Source of the DNA: an uncultured Ulvibacter sp.
GTDB taxonomy: Bacteria > Bacteroidota > Bacteroidia > Flavobacteriales > Flavobacteriaceae
Direction of reading: 5' to 3'
Assembly (NCBI GenBank): GCA_913063405.1
Contig: CAJXZB010000003.1
Span: forward strand, 62,001 to 126,000
Length of the DNA stretch: 64,000 nt
How positions within the stretch are numbered: the first letter of the stretch is position 1; the number at the start of each line of letters is the position of its first letter. Under the pieces are notes generated by a model that was not told where the DNA came from, did no database searches, and worked only from the letters and a program-made list of their open reading frames with translations. Position numbers and translations under genes: made by a program. Below, piece after piece: positions 28,365-36,354 of the stretch.

Positions 28365-28396
28365 AAAACGCCCACTAAAAAAGTGGGTGTTTTTAT
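28365..28396 (+). terminator. Intrinsic terminator of the SH3 lipoprotein gene
   Basis: AAAACGCCCAC and GTGGGTGTTTT form an 11-bp stem with one G-T pair and a 7-base loop, followed by T residues. It lies 24 bases after the stop codon. Confidence 0.85.
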
Positions 28397-28407
28397 TTTA
28401 AGGCGAC

Positions 28408-29235
28408 CTAATCGCCAAATTGTTTTTTAATCACCTCAAATGCCTTTAATATAATAGCTACGTTCAGTCCTTGAACTAAAATACTAGCCGGCGCGGCCAC
28501 TACAACAAATAGAATAGTAAGGAACATTCCCCCTATGATTATCTGCATTATTCCCGCCACCCTTGGAAGCACCTCTAGGCCTTTTAGCTTCAATAAAGCC
28601 AAGCCGAAAAAAACATACATAAGGCCATAGAACACACAAAAAATAATGGCGAATGCTTCTTGAGGCATATAATTAAAGTTCAAATCAACAATGGCATAAA
28701 GTATAATAAGTGTATTTATTGCAATAAATAATACAGATACTATTTTCAAGAAATAACTTTTAAAAATTTCACCTAAAAGCACAAATGCCCGCATATGCAA
28801 ACCAAACATAATAATAGAGATAATCCCTAAAATCACATAAAACAGCTTCCCAAAATAATACTCTCCTGTAGAAATATAATAGGTATCTTCTATAAATTGG
28901 AACACAAAACAAATTATACTTAAGATACCAGCGATCCATCCTATATGCAGTTGGGTGAATAGAAAAGAAGCATCTTTGTTCTTATCTATTTTAAGCAGCA
29001 TCACTTCTTTTATTTTCTCTTCCAAAACAGAATCTACTCTTAAATCCTCAAGATCTCTGTCTAATGCTGCAAGTATCATTTTTATTGTATGGGCTCTTGG
29101 TGTTACATCACCAGCTTCTATTCGTTGTATAGTGCGTACACTAATGTTGCACTGCTCTACTAATTCCTCTTGGGTAAGTCCTTTTTCTCGACGCAGTTCT
29201 AAAATTTTACGTCCTAATTCTGGTTGTTTCATCAT
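28408..29235 (-). CDS. XRE-type HTH regulator with multi-pass membrane domain
   Basis: A 275-residue protein. The helix-turn-helix is in residues about 5-60 (LGRKILELRREKGLTQEELVEQCNISVRTIQRIEAG). A hydrophilic hinge is followed by about five to six hydrophobic helices from residue 95 on. Membrane-bound XRE proteins of this shape are common in Flavobacteriia; their signals are unknown. The start is the first of two adjacent ATG codons (MMKQPELG); the frame runs 17 codons further upstream without HTH similarity. Confidence 0.82.
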   Translation of the reverse strand: MMKQPELGRKILELRREKGLTQEELVEQCNISVRTIQRIEAGDVTPRAHTIKMILAALDRDLEDLRVDSVLEEKIKEVMLLKIDKNKDASFLFTQLHIGWIAGILSIICFVFQFIEDTYYISTGEYYFGKLFYVILGIISIIMFGLHMRAFVLLGEIFKSYFLKIVSVLFIAINTLIILYAIVDLNFNYMPQEAFAIIFCVFYGLMYVFFGLALLKLKGLEVLPRVAGIMQIIIGGMFLTILFVVVAAPASILVQGLNVAIILKAFEVIKKQFGD

Positions 29236-29518
29236 AATACTTTTGCCTTGTATAATGGGTACCTCAAGATACAAGAAGTTTAACATTACAATAGTACATA
29301 GGGTTTCAGGTTTGTTTCACTTTTTTGAAGGCAGTTTACCCGCCATTTGCACGACAATACAGTGTTAATAAGGGTTTCCGCTATTGACAAAATTTAGAAC
29401 TTCAAAGAGTGTTGCATAATAAAACCCCATTATTAGATAGATATCAACTAAAAAAACGGGAACACAACGGTTCTTCCTTTTTAAAAAAGCAATCTTAAAT
29501 TTAGATAAATTGACGTGT

Positions 29519-30946
29519 TTAAACCTGAGAAACGCGCAAGGTATTTACCATTCCCTTGTCCACAATAGGCATAGCGGCTAGATTAATTAGATATTCATTT
29601 TTAGCCACGAACCCTCGATCAAAGGCAATCTTGTTTACATCCTCAACGGTTTCGTCCGTACTCACATACTTATCGTAGAAAAAAGCTTTCACACCCCACA
29701 ATAAATTAAGGCGAGAAAGAATTCTATGGTTAGAGGTAAATACTAGGATGTGCGCCGAAGGACGCCAAGCGGAAATCTGAAAAGCTGTATACCCGCTATT
29801 AGTAAGGGTACAAATGGCCTTTGCTTCTATCTCATTAGCCATATGAGCAGCATGGTAACAGATGGACTTTGTTATGTATCTGTTGGTTCTAATGTGCGGT
29901 GGCTCATGCGGAACACTTATCAAAGGTGAATTCTCTACATTACGCAAAATATTGGACATCTTCTTGATCACCTCTACAGGATATTTCCCAACAGAAGTCT
30001 CCCCAGACAACATTACAGCATCAGCTCCATCCATTACAGAGTTTGCCACGTCATTAACCTCAGCTCGTGTTGGTGTAAGTGACGTGATCATTGTTTCCAT
30101 CATTTGAGTAGCAATAATCACCGGGATTCTCGCGCGTTTTGCAGTAAGCACAAGTTCTTTTTGAATAAGTGGAACTTCCTCTGCAGGAACTTCCACGCCT
30201 AGGTCTCCTCGAGCGACCATTAGTCCATCACAATAGGCAATTATCTTGTCAATATTGGCAACAGCTTCTGGTTTTTCTATTTTCGCTATAATAGGAATTT
30301 TATGTTCGCTGTTAGCTTCAATGAGAGTTTGTAATTCCTTAAGGTCTTCGGCGTGCCTAACAAAGGATAAGGCGATCCAATCTACCTCCTGAGAAATAGC
30401 AAAAATAGCATCTTCCTTATCTTTTGTTGTGAGTGCAGGAAGTGAAATATTCGTATTTGGCAGGTTCACTCCTTTTTTAGAACGCAACGGGCCACCTTGA
30501 ATTACTTTTGTCTTTACTTCATCTATCCCGTTCGTTTCGAGCACTTCAAACATCAATTTTCCATCATCCAGCAATACCCGTTCTCCCTTTTTCACGTCTT
30601 TCGGAAAATTATTATAATTCATATACACCTTTTTACTAGTGCCTTCAAATTCATCACCGGTACAAAAAGAAATTTGATCACCAGGTTCTACTACCACTTC
30701 CTCTTTCATCATTCCAACCCGAAGCTTTGGACCTTGCAAATCTCCTAAAACTGCAACCGTGGTCTCCATTTCCCTACCTAAATCACGAATGGTAGCAATG
30801 GTCTTCTTAGCGTTATCGTAGTTGGCGTGAGAAAAGTTTACTCTAAAGACATCAACGCCTTCCAGTATCATCTGTTTTAAGATATTCCTATCTGAAGTAG
30901 CAGGTCCTAAAGTCGCAACTATCTTTGTTCTTTTCTCCTTTGGCAT
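29519..30946 (-). CDS. pyk: Pyruvate kinase
   Basis: A 475-residue glycolytic enzyme that makes pyruvate and ATP from phosphoenolpyruvate and ADP. Signature segments are VATLGPATSD, FRVNFSHA, LGDLQGPKLRVG, the active-site Lys in IIAKIEKPEAV, MVARGDLGVEVP and ATQMMETM. It has the normal length for the bacterial enzyme. Its ATG overlaps the stop of the upstream IPExxxVDY gene by one base (TAATG), implying translational coupling. Confidence 0.97.
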   Translation of the reverse strand: MPKEKRTKIVATLGPATSDRNILKQMILEGVDVFRVNFSHANYDNAKKTIATIRDLGREMETTVAVLGDLQGPKLRVGMMKEEVVVEPGDQISFCTGDEFEGTSKKVYMNYNNFPKDVKKGERVLLDDGKLMFEVLETNGIDEVKTKVIQGGPLRSKKGVNLPNTNISLPALTTKDKEDAIFAISQEVDWIALSFVRHAEDLKELQTLIEANSEHKIPIIAKIEKPEAVANIDKIIAYCDGLMVARGDLGVEVPAEEVPLIQKELVLTAKRARIPVIIATQMMETMITSLTPTRAEVNDVANSVMDGADAVMLSGETSVGKYPVEVIKKMSNILRNVENSPLISVPHEPPHIRTNRYITKSICYHAAHMANEIEAKAICTLTNSGYTAFQISAWRPSAHILVFTSNHRILSRLNLLWGVKAFFYDKYVSTDETVEDVNKIAFDRGFVAKNEYLINLAAMPIVDKGMVNTLRVSQV

Positions 30947-31473
30947 TAATCAAATATTAAATTATTCTTAGATTTTATATTTTCGGGGGCAACTTCATAA
31001 GCCGAAATCACCTGTTTAATTTCATTGACAGTTGCGATGATATTCCGAAGTGGAATGGTTGAAAATTCTGAATAAATTTTCAGAAAGAAATCTACCTTCT
31101 TATGTTCCGGAAGTAAATAAGCAGTTATATTTTTTTCCGAAGCCTCCTCACTAAACAATCCGCCCTCTCCTAGCACATTTTGCTCCGTGGACTTGCATTT
31201 ATTCGTTACCAAATCGTAGCTAGTGTATAGCAAATCACTGGTATATTGAAATAAAGAGAAAGTCGCCTTTAGTCCTTGGTTTGAATAGTCTAAATCGACG
31301 GCTTCTCGCTTTAATCCTAAATCAAGATGTCTATTGAGTAAATAAGCCATTTTGTAATCCTCTTCGCTACAATGAACAGCAACCAAGGAGAATTCCTCCT
31401 TGAAATCATCATCCAATATTAACTTGTGATGTCCCATCCCTAGAAAATTACGATTTGCTAAAAATTGAGCCAT
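30946..31473 (-). CDS. IPExxxVDY family protein
   Basis: A 175-residue protein restricted, as far as I know, to Bacteroidota and found upstream of pyruvate kinase. The naming motif appears here as LPEHKKVDF (about residues 127-135), with Leu and Phe in place of Ile and Tyr. The remainder is mixed alpha/beta with no enzyme motif. Coupling to pyk suggests a role connected to it, but none is established. Confidence 0.85.
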   Translation of the reverse strand: MAQFLANRNFLGMGHHKLILDDDFKEEFSLVAVHCSEEDYKMAYLLNRHLDLGLKREAVDLDYSNQGLKATFSLFQYTSDLLYTSYDLVTNKCKSTEQNVLGEGGLFSEEASEKNITAYLLPEHKKVDFFLKIYSEFSTIPLRNIIATVNEIKQVISAYEVAPENIKSKNNLIFD

Positions 31474-31573
31474 TAACGTATTGTTATCATTTAATTTTAA
31501 ACAATAACTCAGGTTAAAGTCTCAACAAGGCGAAATGTAAAAATAAGGTATTTACTCCAATTAAAAAGGAACA

Positions 31574-32317
31574 CTAAGCAGTTTCGCCATCAATTCTCAC
31601 CTGAAGTTTATAGTAGGCTCTCTTCGCAGCACTCTCTTCGGCTTTCTTTTTGGAAGTGGCTCTAGCTTTTCCAACGGTCTCCTCCTCTAGTATCAGTTTC
31701 ACAGCAAAGTGCTTTAGGGTATCGTTTCCGGTATCTTCGTATACTGCAAACTTGAAGTTTTTCTTGTGCTTTTGACACCATTCAATGAAGAGGCTTTTAT
31801 AGCTAATTACCTTCCCTTCTAACTTCTCTATATCGACATAAGGTTTTATGACGCGTTTATTAATGAATTTTTCACAATAGCCGTAACCTCTGTCGAGATA
31901 AATTGCCCCTACCAAAGCTTCAAAGACATTCCCGTGAATGTTGCCTCCAAACTGTTCAATTGGGATCGTAGTTTTTACATATTTAATAAGCTCAAGGTCT
32001 CGTCCCAATTCGTTAAGGTGTTCTCTACTCACTACTTTTGAACGCATCTTTGTGAGATAACCTTCATTTCCACCAGGAACTTTTTTAAACAAATGAGCGG
32101 CGATTACAGAACTTAACATAGCATCTCCCAAGAATTCCATGCGCTCATAATTTTGAGGTTCTCCTTCACTATTTTTTTCATTCGTAGAACGATGGGTGAA
32201 AGCTACTTCATAGAAAGAAATGTCCTTTGGTTTAAAACCCAGTATTCGTTTCAGTTCTAAAAAAAAATCCCCGTCCTTTTCAGTACGAGAATTAAATATG
32301 TTTTTTAAAGAAGCCAT
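31574..32317 (-). CDS. rnc: Ribonuclease III
   Basis: A 247-residue double-strand-specific endoribonuclease for rRNA and mRNA processing. The signature ERMEFLGDAMLSSVIA carries the catalytic acidic residues; the second acidic cluster is in GNVFEALVGAIYLDRG. The C-terminal dsRNA-binding domain (about 175-245) ends in KKKAEESAAKRAYYKL. It begins 5 bases after fabF and closes the acpP-fabF-rnc operon. Confidence 0.96.
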   Translation of the reverse strand: MASLKNIFNSRTEKDGDFFLELKRILGFKPKDISFYEVAFTHRSTNEKNSEGEPQNYERMEFLGDAMLSSVIAAHLFKKVPGGNEGYLTKMRSKVVSREHLNELGRDLELIKYVKTTIPIEQFGGNIHGNVFEALVGAIYLDRGYGYCEKFINKRVIKPYVDIEKLEGKVISYKSLFIEWCQKHKKNFKFAVYEDTGNDTLKHFAVKLILEEETVGKARATSKKKAEESAAKRAYYKLQVRIDGETA

Positions 32318-32322
32318 TTAAC

Positions 32323-33573
32323 TTAATCCAATTTTTTGAAAAGGACACAGGCGTTATGCCCTCCAAATCCGAAGGTATTGCTTAACGCTACTTTTATGTC
32401 TCTCTTCTGAGCTTTGTTTAAAGTTAAATTAAGTGAAGGGTCAATATTTTCATCAACGGTAGTATGATTTATTGTTGGAGGTACAATTCCGTTCTCCATA
32501 GCGAGTATAGAAGCAATAGCTTCAATTGCACCCGCAGCACCCAATAAGTGACCTGTCATTGACTTGGTCGAGTTGATGTTGATATTCTTGGCATGTTCGC
32601 CAAATACTTTTGTAATTGCTTTAAGTTCTGCAACATCTCCTAAAGGCGTTGAAGTACCATGTGTATTAATGGCATCCACATCTTCTGGTTTTAGACCTGC
32701 ATTTTCCAAACAATTAATCATTACGCGTTCTACTCCTATTCCATCTGGATGTGGAGCCGTCATATGATAGGCATCACTCGACATTCCACCACCAACAACT
32801 TCGGCGTAAATTTTTGCACCACGCTTCTTAGCGTGCTCGTATTCTTCCAAAATAAGTGCTCCTGCTCCTTCTCCTAAAACAAATCCATCACGAGTAGCAT
32901 CAAAAGGTCTTGACGCTGTTGTATAGCTTTCGTTTAACGTTGAAAGTGCATGCATAGCATTAAAACCACCCATTCCTGCTTTTGTAACTGCTGCCTCACT
33001 TCCTCCTGTCACAATAATATCACAAGTTCCTAAACGTATGTAGTTTAGGGCATCAATCATTGCGTTGGCAGAAGAAGCACAAGCGGAAACTGTAGTGTAG
33101 TTGGGTCCCATAAACCCATGCTTGATAGAGATATTCCCAGGGGCGATATCTGCTATCATTTTAGGAATAAAAAAGGGGTTGAAACGTGGTGTTCCATCCC
33201 CTTCTGCAAAGTTTATTACCTCATTTTGAAAAGTCTCCAAGCCTCCAATTCCTGCTCCCCATATAACACCTACGCGAAATTTATCTACCTCCTGGAGGTC
33301 AATTCCCGCGTCTAATATTGCTTCATCACTTGAAACAAGGGCGTATTGAGCGAAACGATCTAATCTTCGTGCTTCTTTCCTATCAAAATGTTGTAGTGGA
33401 TCGAAGTCCTTAAGCTCACAAGCGAATTTTGTTTTGAACTTTTCAGCATCAAAATAAGTTATAGGTGTGCAACCACTTTTCCCATTTTTTAGGGCATCCC
33501 AATATTCTTCAATATTGTTGCCAATGGGGGTAAGGGCTCCTAGGCCTGTAACTACAACTCGCTTTAATTCCAT
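32323..33573 (-). CDS. fabF: 3-oxoacyl-ACP synthase II
   Basis: A 416-residue condensing enzyme that elongates acyl-ACP with malonyl-ACP. The Cys-His-His triad is present: Cys in VSACASSANAM, His in NTHGTSTPLGD and His in GHLLGAAGAIEAI. The N-terminal VVVTGLGALTPIG and the late NTFGFGGHNACVLF are typical. It lies 12 bases after acpP. Confidence 0.97.
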   Translation of the reverse strand: MELKRVVVTGLGALTPIGNNIEEYWDALKNGKSGCTPITYFDAEKFKTKFACELKDFDPLQHFDRKEARRLDRFAQYALVSSDEAILDAGIDLQEVDKFRVGVIWGAGIGGLETFQNEVINFAEGDGTPRFNPFFIPKMIADIAPGNISIKHGFMGPNYTTVSACASSANAMIDALNYIRLGTCDIIVTGGSEAAVTKAGMGGFNAMHALSTLNESYTTASRPFDATRDGFVLGEGAGALILEEYEHAKKRGAKIYAEVVGGGMSSDAYHMTAPHPDGIGVERVMINCLENAGLKPEDVDAINTHGTSTPLGDVAELKAITKVFGEHAKNININSTKSMTGHLLGAAGAIEAIASILAMENGIVPPTINHTTVDENIDPSLNLTLNKAQKRDIKVALSNTFGFGGHNACVLFKKLD

Positions 33574-33585
33574 ATAGAAGTTTTA

Positions 33586-33819
33586 TTATTTAGCTTCCTC
33601 TATATATGAAATAGCTTGACCTACTGTGGCGATATTTTCAGCTTGATCGTCTGGGATTTGAATATCAAATTCTTTTTCAAATTCCATAATAAGCTCTACC
33701 GTATCTAGTGAGTCTGCTCCTAAGTCATTTGTGAAGCTAGCTTCAATAACAACTTCGTTTTCGTCTACACCTAATTTATCAACGATGATAGCTTTTACTC
33801 TTGATGCAATGTCTGACAT
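33586..33819 (-). CDS. acpP: Acyl carrier protein
   Basis: A 77-residue acidic four-helix protein that carries growing acyl chains. The phosphopantetheine attachment site is Ser37 in [10 protein letters not shown]. It is the first gene of acpP-fabF-rnc. A clear -7 box lies 33 bases upstream. Confidence 0.98.
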   Translation of the reverse strand: MSDIASRVKAIIVDKLGVDENEVVIEASFTNDLGADSLDTVELIMEFEKEFDIQIPDDQAENIATVGQAISYIEEAK

Positions 33820-33851
33820 AATTCTTGTTTTTTAATTTTAATTATAAGTGG

Positions 33852-33859
33852 CAAAAATA
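33852..33859 (-). promoter_or_regulatory. -7 promoter box of the acpP operon
   Basis: TATTTTTG on the minus strand matches TAnnTTTG, in the divergent region between acpP and purN. Confidence 0.6.
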
Positions 33860-34034
33860 AAATATTTTAATTGAAAACACCATTTTAACATTTAAAATGT
33901 GAAATCCATATTGTAAAAAATTCAATAAAGATCTTAATGTCTCTAAGCGATAATCTTTCTCTCTCTATTTTTATTTTAATTGGAAAGATTAAAGCAAATT
34001 AAACAATTTTGAGCGAAGTAAAACTCGATTGCCG

Positions 34035-34042
34035 TACTTTTG
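34035..34042 (+). promoter_or_regulatory. -7 promoter box of purN
   Basis: TACTTTTG matches TAnnTTTG, 45 bases before the purN ATG. The nearest upstream TTG is 23 bases away, a little longer than the usual spacing. Confidence 0.55.
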
Positions 34043-34086
34043 TTATTTATTTTTATAATTACTTCAAAACTACCAAAGAAACTCTA

Positions 34087-34674
34087 ATGAAGAAGCGTAT
34101 AGTTATTTTTGCTTCGGGCAGCGGTACCAATGCTCAAAACTTAATTCAATACTTCCAACAAAGTGAATTTGCTGAGGTTGTTCTAGTGCTGTCAAACAAG
34201 AAGGATGCCAAAGTTTTAGACCGTTCTAAGAAATTGAATATCAGTAGTTTATATTTTGACAAAACAGCTTTGTTTTCATCGGATGGAGTATTGAACTTAC
34301 TAAAAGAAGCTAACGTCGACTATATAATCCTCGCGGGGTTCTTGTTAAAATTTCCGGAGCTTATTTTGAAAGAGTTTTCCAATAGAGTCATTAACCTGCA
34401 TCCAGCCTTACTTCCAAAATATGGTGGAAAAGGCATGTACGGGAGTCATGTCCATGAAGCGGTAGTGGCCAATCAAGAAAAAGAAACAGGTATCACGATT
34501 CATTATGTAAATGAGAACTATGATGAAGGAGCAATTATTTTTCAAAAAAGTGTTGCGCTTTCAAAAAAAGATAACCCTGAGACTGTTGCGGAGAAAGTAC
34601 ACGCATTGGAGTACGCTTATTTTCCGAAGGTAATAGAGGAAGTAATTCTTTCAGGAATGAGTGACGAGAATTAA
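34087..34674 (+). CDS. purN: Phosphoribosylglycinamide formyltransferase
   Basis: A 195-residue enzyme that transfers a formyl group from 10-formyl-tetrahydrofolate to GAR in purine synthesis. Motifs are FASGSGTNAQNL (phosphate binding), the catalytic Asn-His-Asp set in INLHPALLPKYGG and ENYDEGAIIF, and GITIHYV. The ATG giving MKKRIVIFASG is chosen; the open frame upstream starts at a TTG before the promoter box and lacks similarity. RNase H follows 2 bases later. Confidence 0.95.
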   Translation: MKKRIVIFASGSGTNAQNLIQYFQQSEFAEVVLVLSNKKDAKVLDRSKKLNISSLYFDKTALFSSDGVLNLLKEANVDYIILAGFLLKFPELILKEFSNRVINLHPALLPKYGGKGMYGSHVHEAVVANQEKETGITIHYVNENYDEGAIIFQKSVALSKKDNPETVAEKVHALEYAYFPKVIEEVILSGMSDEN

Positions 34675-34676
34675 TT

Positions 34677-35309
34677 ATGGCCAAAAAAAAAATCTATGTT
34701 GTTTGGTTCGGAAATCCAGCTGGAATCTTTGATAGCTGGAAAAAATGCCAACTTTCAATAAAGGGAGTAAAAGGAGCACAATATAAATCCTTCGAGACTT
34801 TTGCAGAAGCAAAAAAAGCTTATAATAAAGAATATGCCGATTACAAAGGAAAAGGCGCAAAGAAAAAAACCTTATCGGCTACAGCCTTAGCTAAAATTGG
34901 CAATCCAAACTTATACTCCCTTTCTGTTGATGCCGCCTCTAGCGGAAATCCAGGAGTTATGGAATATAGAGGGGTAGACACACAAACCAAAAAACAGTTG
35001 TTTCATCAAGGACCGTTTCAACAAGGAACGAATAACGTAGGGGAATTTTTGGCTCTGGTCCACGGTTTGGCATTTCTGAAACAACAAAAAAACGACCGTA
35101 TTCTCTATACAGATTCTCGAATCGCTATGGGTTGGGTTAAAAAGAAAAGGTGCAACACCAAACTGAAGCAATCTGCAAAAAACAAGAGTCTTTTCGAATT
35201 AATCACCCGTGCTGAAAATTGGCTCAAAAAAAACACCTATTCTACTAAAATTGTTAAATGGGAAACAAAAGCCTGGGGAGAAATTCCAGCCGATTTTGGT
35301 CGAAAATAG
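34677..35309 (+). CDS. Ribonuclease H with N-terminal viroplasmin domain
   Basis: A 210-residue RNase H1 of the eukaryote-like layout. The N-terminal viroplasmin/RNH_N domain (KIYVVWFGNPAGIFDSWKKC, about 4-45) binds RNA-DNA hybrids. After a Lys-rich linker comes the RNase H domain, with acidic residues in SVDAASSGNPG, the Glu of NNVGEFLALV and the Asp of LYTDSRIAMGW. It removes RNA from hybrids in the cytosol. Close linkage with purN suggests one transcript. Confidence 0.92.
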   Translation: MAKKKIYVVWFGNPAGIFDSWKKCQLSIKGVKGAQYKSFETFAEAKKAYNKEYADYKGKGAKKKTLSATALAKIGNPNLYSLSVDAASSGNPGVMEYRGVDTQTKKQLFHQGPFQQGTNNVGEFLALVHGLAFLKQQKNDRILYTDSRIAMGWVKKKRCNTKLKQSAKNKSLFELITRAENWLKKNTYSTKIVKWETKAWGEIPADFGRK

Positions 35310-35347
35310 ATTGCATTTTTATTTTGGTTTATGACTTAACAAAGCCG

Positions 35348-35355
35348 TACCTTTG
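35348..35355 (+). promoter_or_regulatory. -7 promoter box of the PfkB kinase gene
   Basis: TACCTTTG matches TAnnTTTG 22 bases before the ATG; a TTG lies 21 bases upstream of it. Confidence 0.6.
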
Positions 35356-35377
35356 CACCTTCTTTTAAAACTCTTTT

Positions 35378-36301
35378 ATGAGCAAGTTAGTAATCGTTGG
35401 AACTGTAGCTTTTGACGCTATAGAAACCCCCTTCGGAAAGACAGATAAAATCCTAGGTGGTGCAGCTACTTATATTGGGCTATCAGCTTCTAATTTTGGA
35501 GTAGACGGGGCAATCGTTTCTGTAGTAGGTGGTGATTTTCCAAAAGACTACATTTCCATGCTCGAGAATAAAGGAATGGACATTGAAGGACTGGAAGTTA
35601 TTGAAGATGGCAAGACCTTCTTCTGGAGTGGAAAGTATCATAACGATATGAATTCGCGAGATACACTAGCGACCGAACTTAACGTTTTGGCCGATTTCAA
35701 CCCTGTTGTTCCAGATTCTTATAAAAACGCCGAAGTAGTAATGCTAGGCAACCTACACCCTCTTGTTCAACTAGGAGTTATCAATCAAATGCATAACCCT
35801 AAACTTATTGTATTAGATACGATGAATTTTTGGATGGATTGCGCATTGGAGGAGCTAAAACAGGTTATTGCCAAGGTAGACGTGATTACCATTAACGATG
35901 AAGAGGCAAGACAGTTGAGTGGAGAATACTCTCTTGTTGTTGCCGCAGAAAAGATTATGGCAATGGGGCCTAAATATATTGTTATTAAAAAAGGAGAGCA
36001 CGGTGCACTTCTGTTCCATGATGACGATATATTCTATGCTCCTGCATTACCATTGGCAGAAGTTTGTGACCCGACCGGGGCGGGAGACACGTTTGCAGGT
36101 GGTTTTTCTGGCTATCTGGCGAAGACTAGAGATTTCAGTTATGAAAATATGAAGACAGCCTTAATATATGGAGCGGCCTTAGCATCCTTTTGCGTCGAGA
36201 AGTTTGGAACAGAGCGAATGCTCAATCTCTCAAAAAAGGAAGTGCATCAACGCTTGCAGCAATTTAAAAGCTTAACACAATTTGACATTGAATTAACATA
36301 A
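35378..36301 (+). CDS. PfkB family carbohydrate/nucleoside kinase
   Basis: A 307-residue ribokinase-fold kinase. The N-terminal GGAATYIGLSASNFG and the C-terminal signature DPTGAGDTFAGGFSGYLA (with the catalytic Asp) are complete. KKGEHGALLF is the ATP-side segment. The substrate (sugar or nucleoside) is not decidable; its place between purine genes makes a nucleoside kinase possible (inference). A clear terminator follows directly after the stop. Confidence 0.9.
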   Translation: MSKLVIVGTVAFDAIETPFGKTDKILGGAATYIGLSASNFGVDGAIVSVVGGDFPKDYISMLENKGMDIEGLEVIEDGKTFFWSGKYHNDMNSRDTLATELNVLADFNPVVPDSYKNAEVVMLGNLHPLVQLGVINQMHNPKLIVLDTMNFWMDCALEELKQVIAKVDVITINDEEARQLSGEYSLVVAAEKIMAMGPKYIVIKKGEHGALLFHDDDIFYAPALPLAEVCDPTGAGDTFAGGFSGYLAKTRDFSYENMKTALIYGAALASFCVEKFGTERMLNLSKKEVHQRLQQFKSLTQFDIELT

Positions 36302-36306
36302 ATACG

Positions 36307-36330
36307 CGCCCTAAAATTTAGGGCGTTTTT
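36307..36330 (+). terminator. Intrinsic terminator of the PfkB kinase gene
   Basis: CGCCCTAAA and TTTAGGGCG are exact reverse complements separated by one base (effective loop from the A/T pairs), followed by TTTTT. It lies 6 bases after the stop. Confidence 0.85.
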
Positions 36331-36354
36331 GTTTACTATTTTTCTGAAATAATT

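Noticed and set aside
29287-29518. Gap between the XRE regulator and pyk
   Set aside because: No conserved frame, repeat or strong hairpin was seen.
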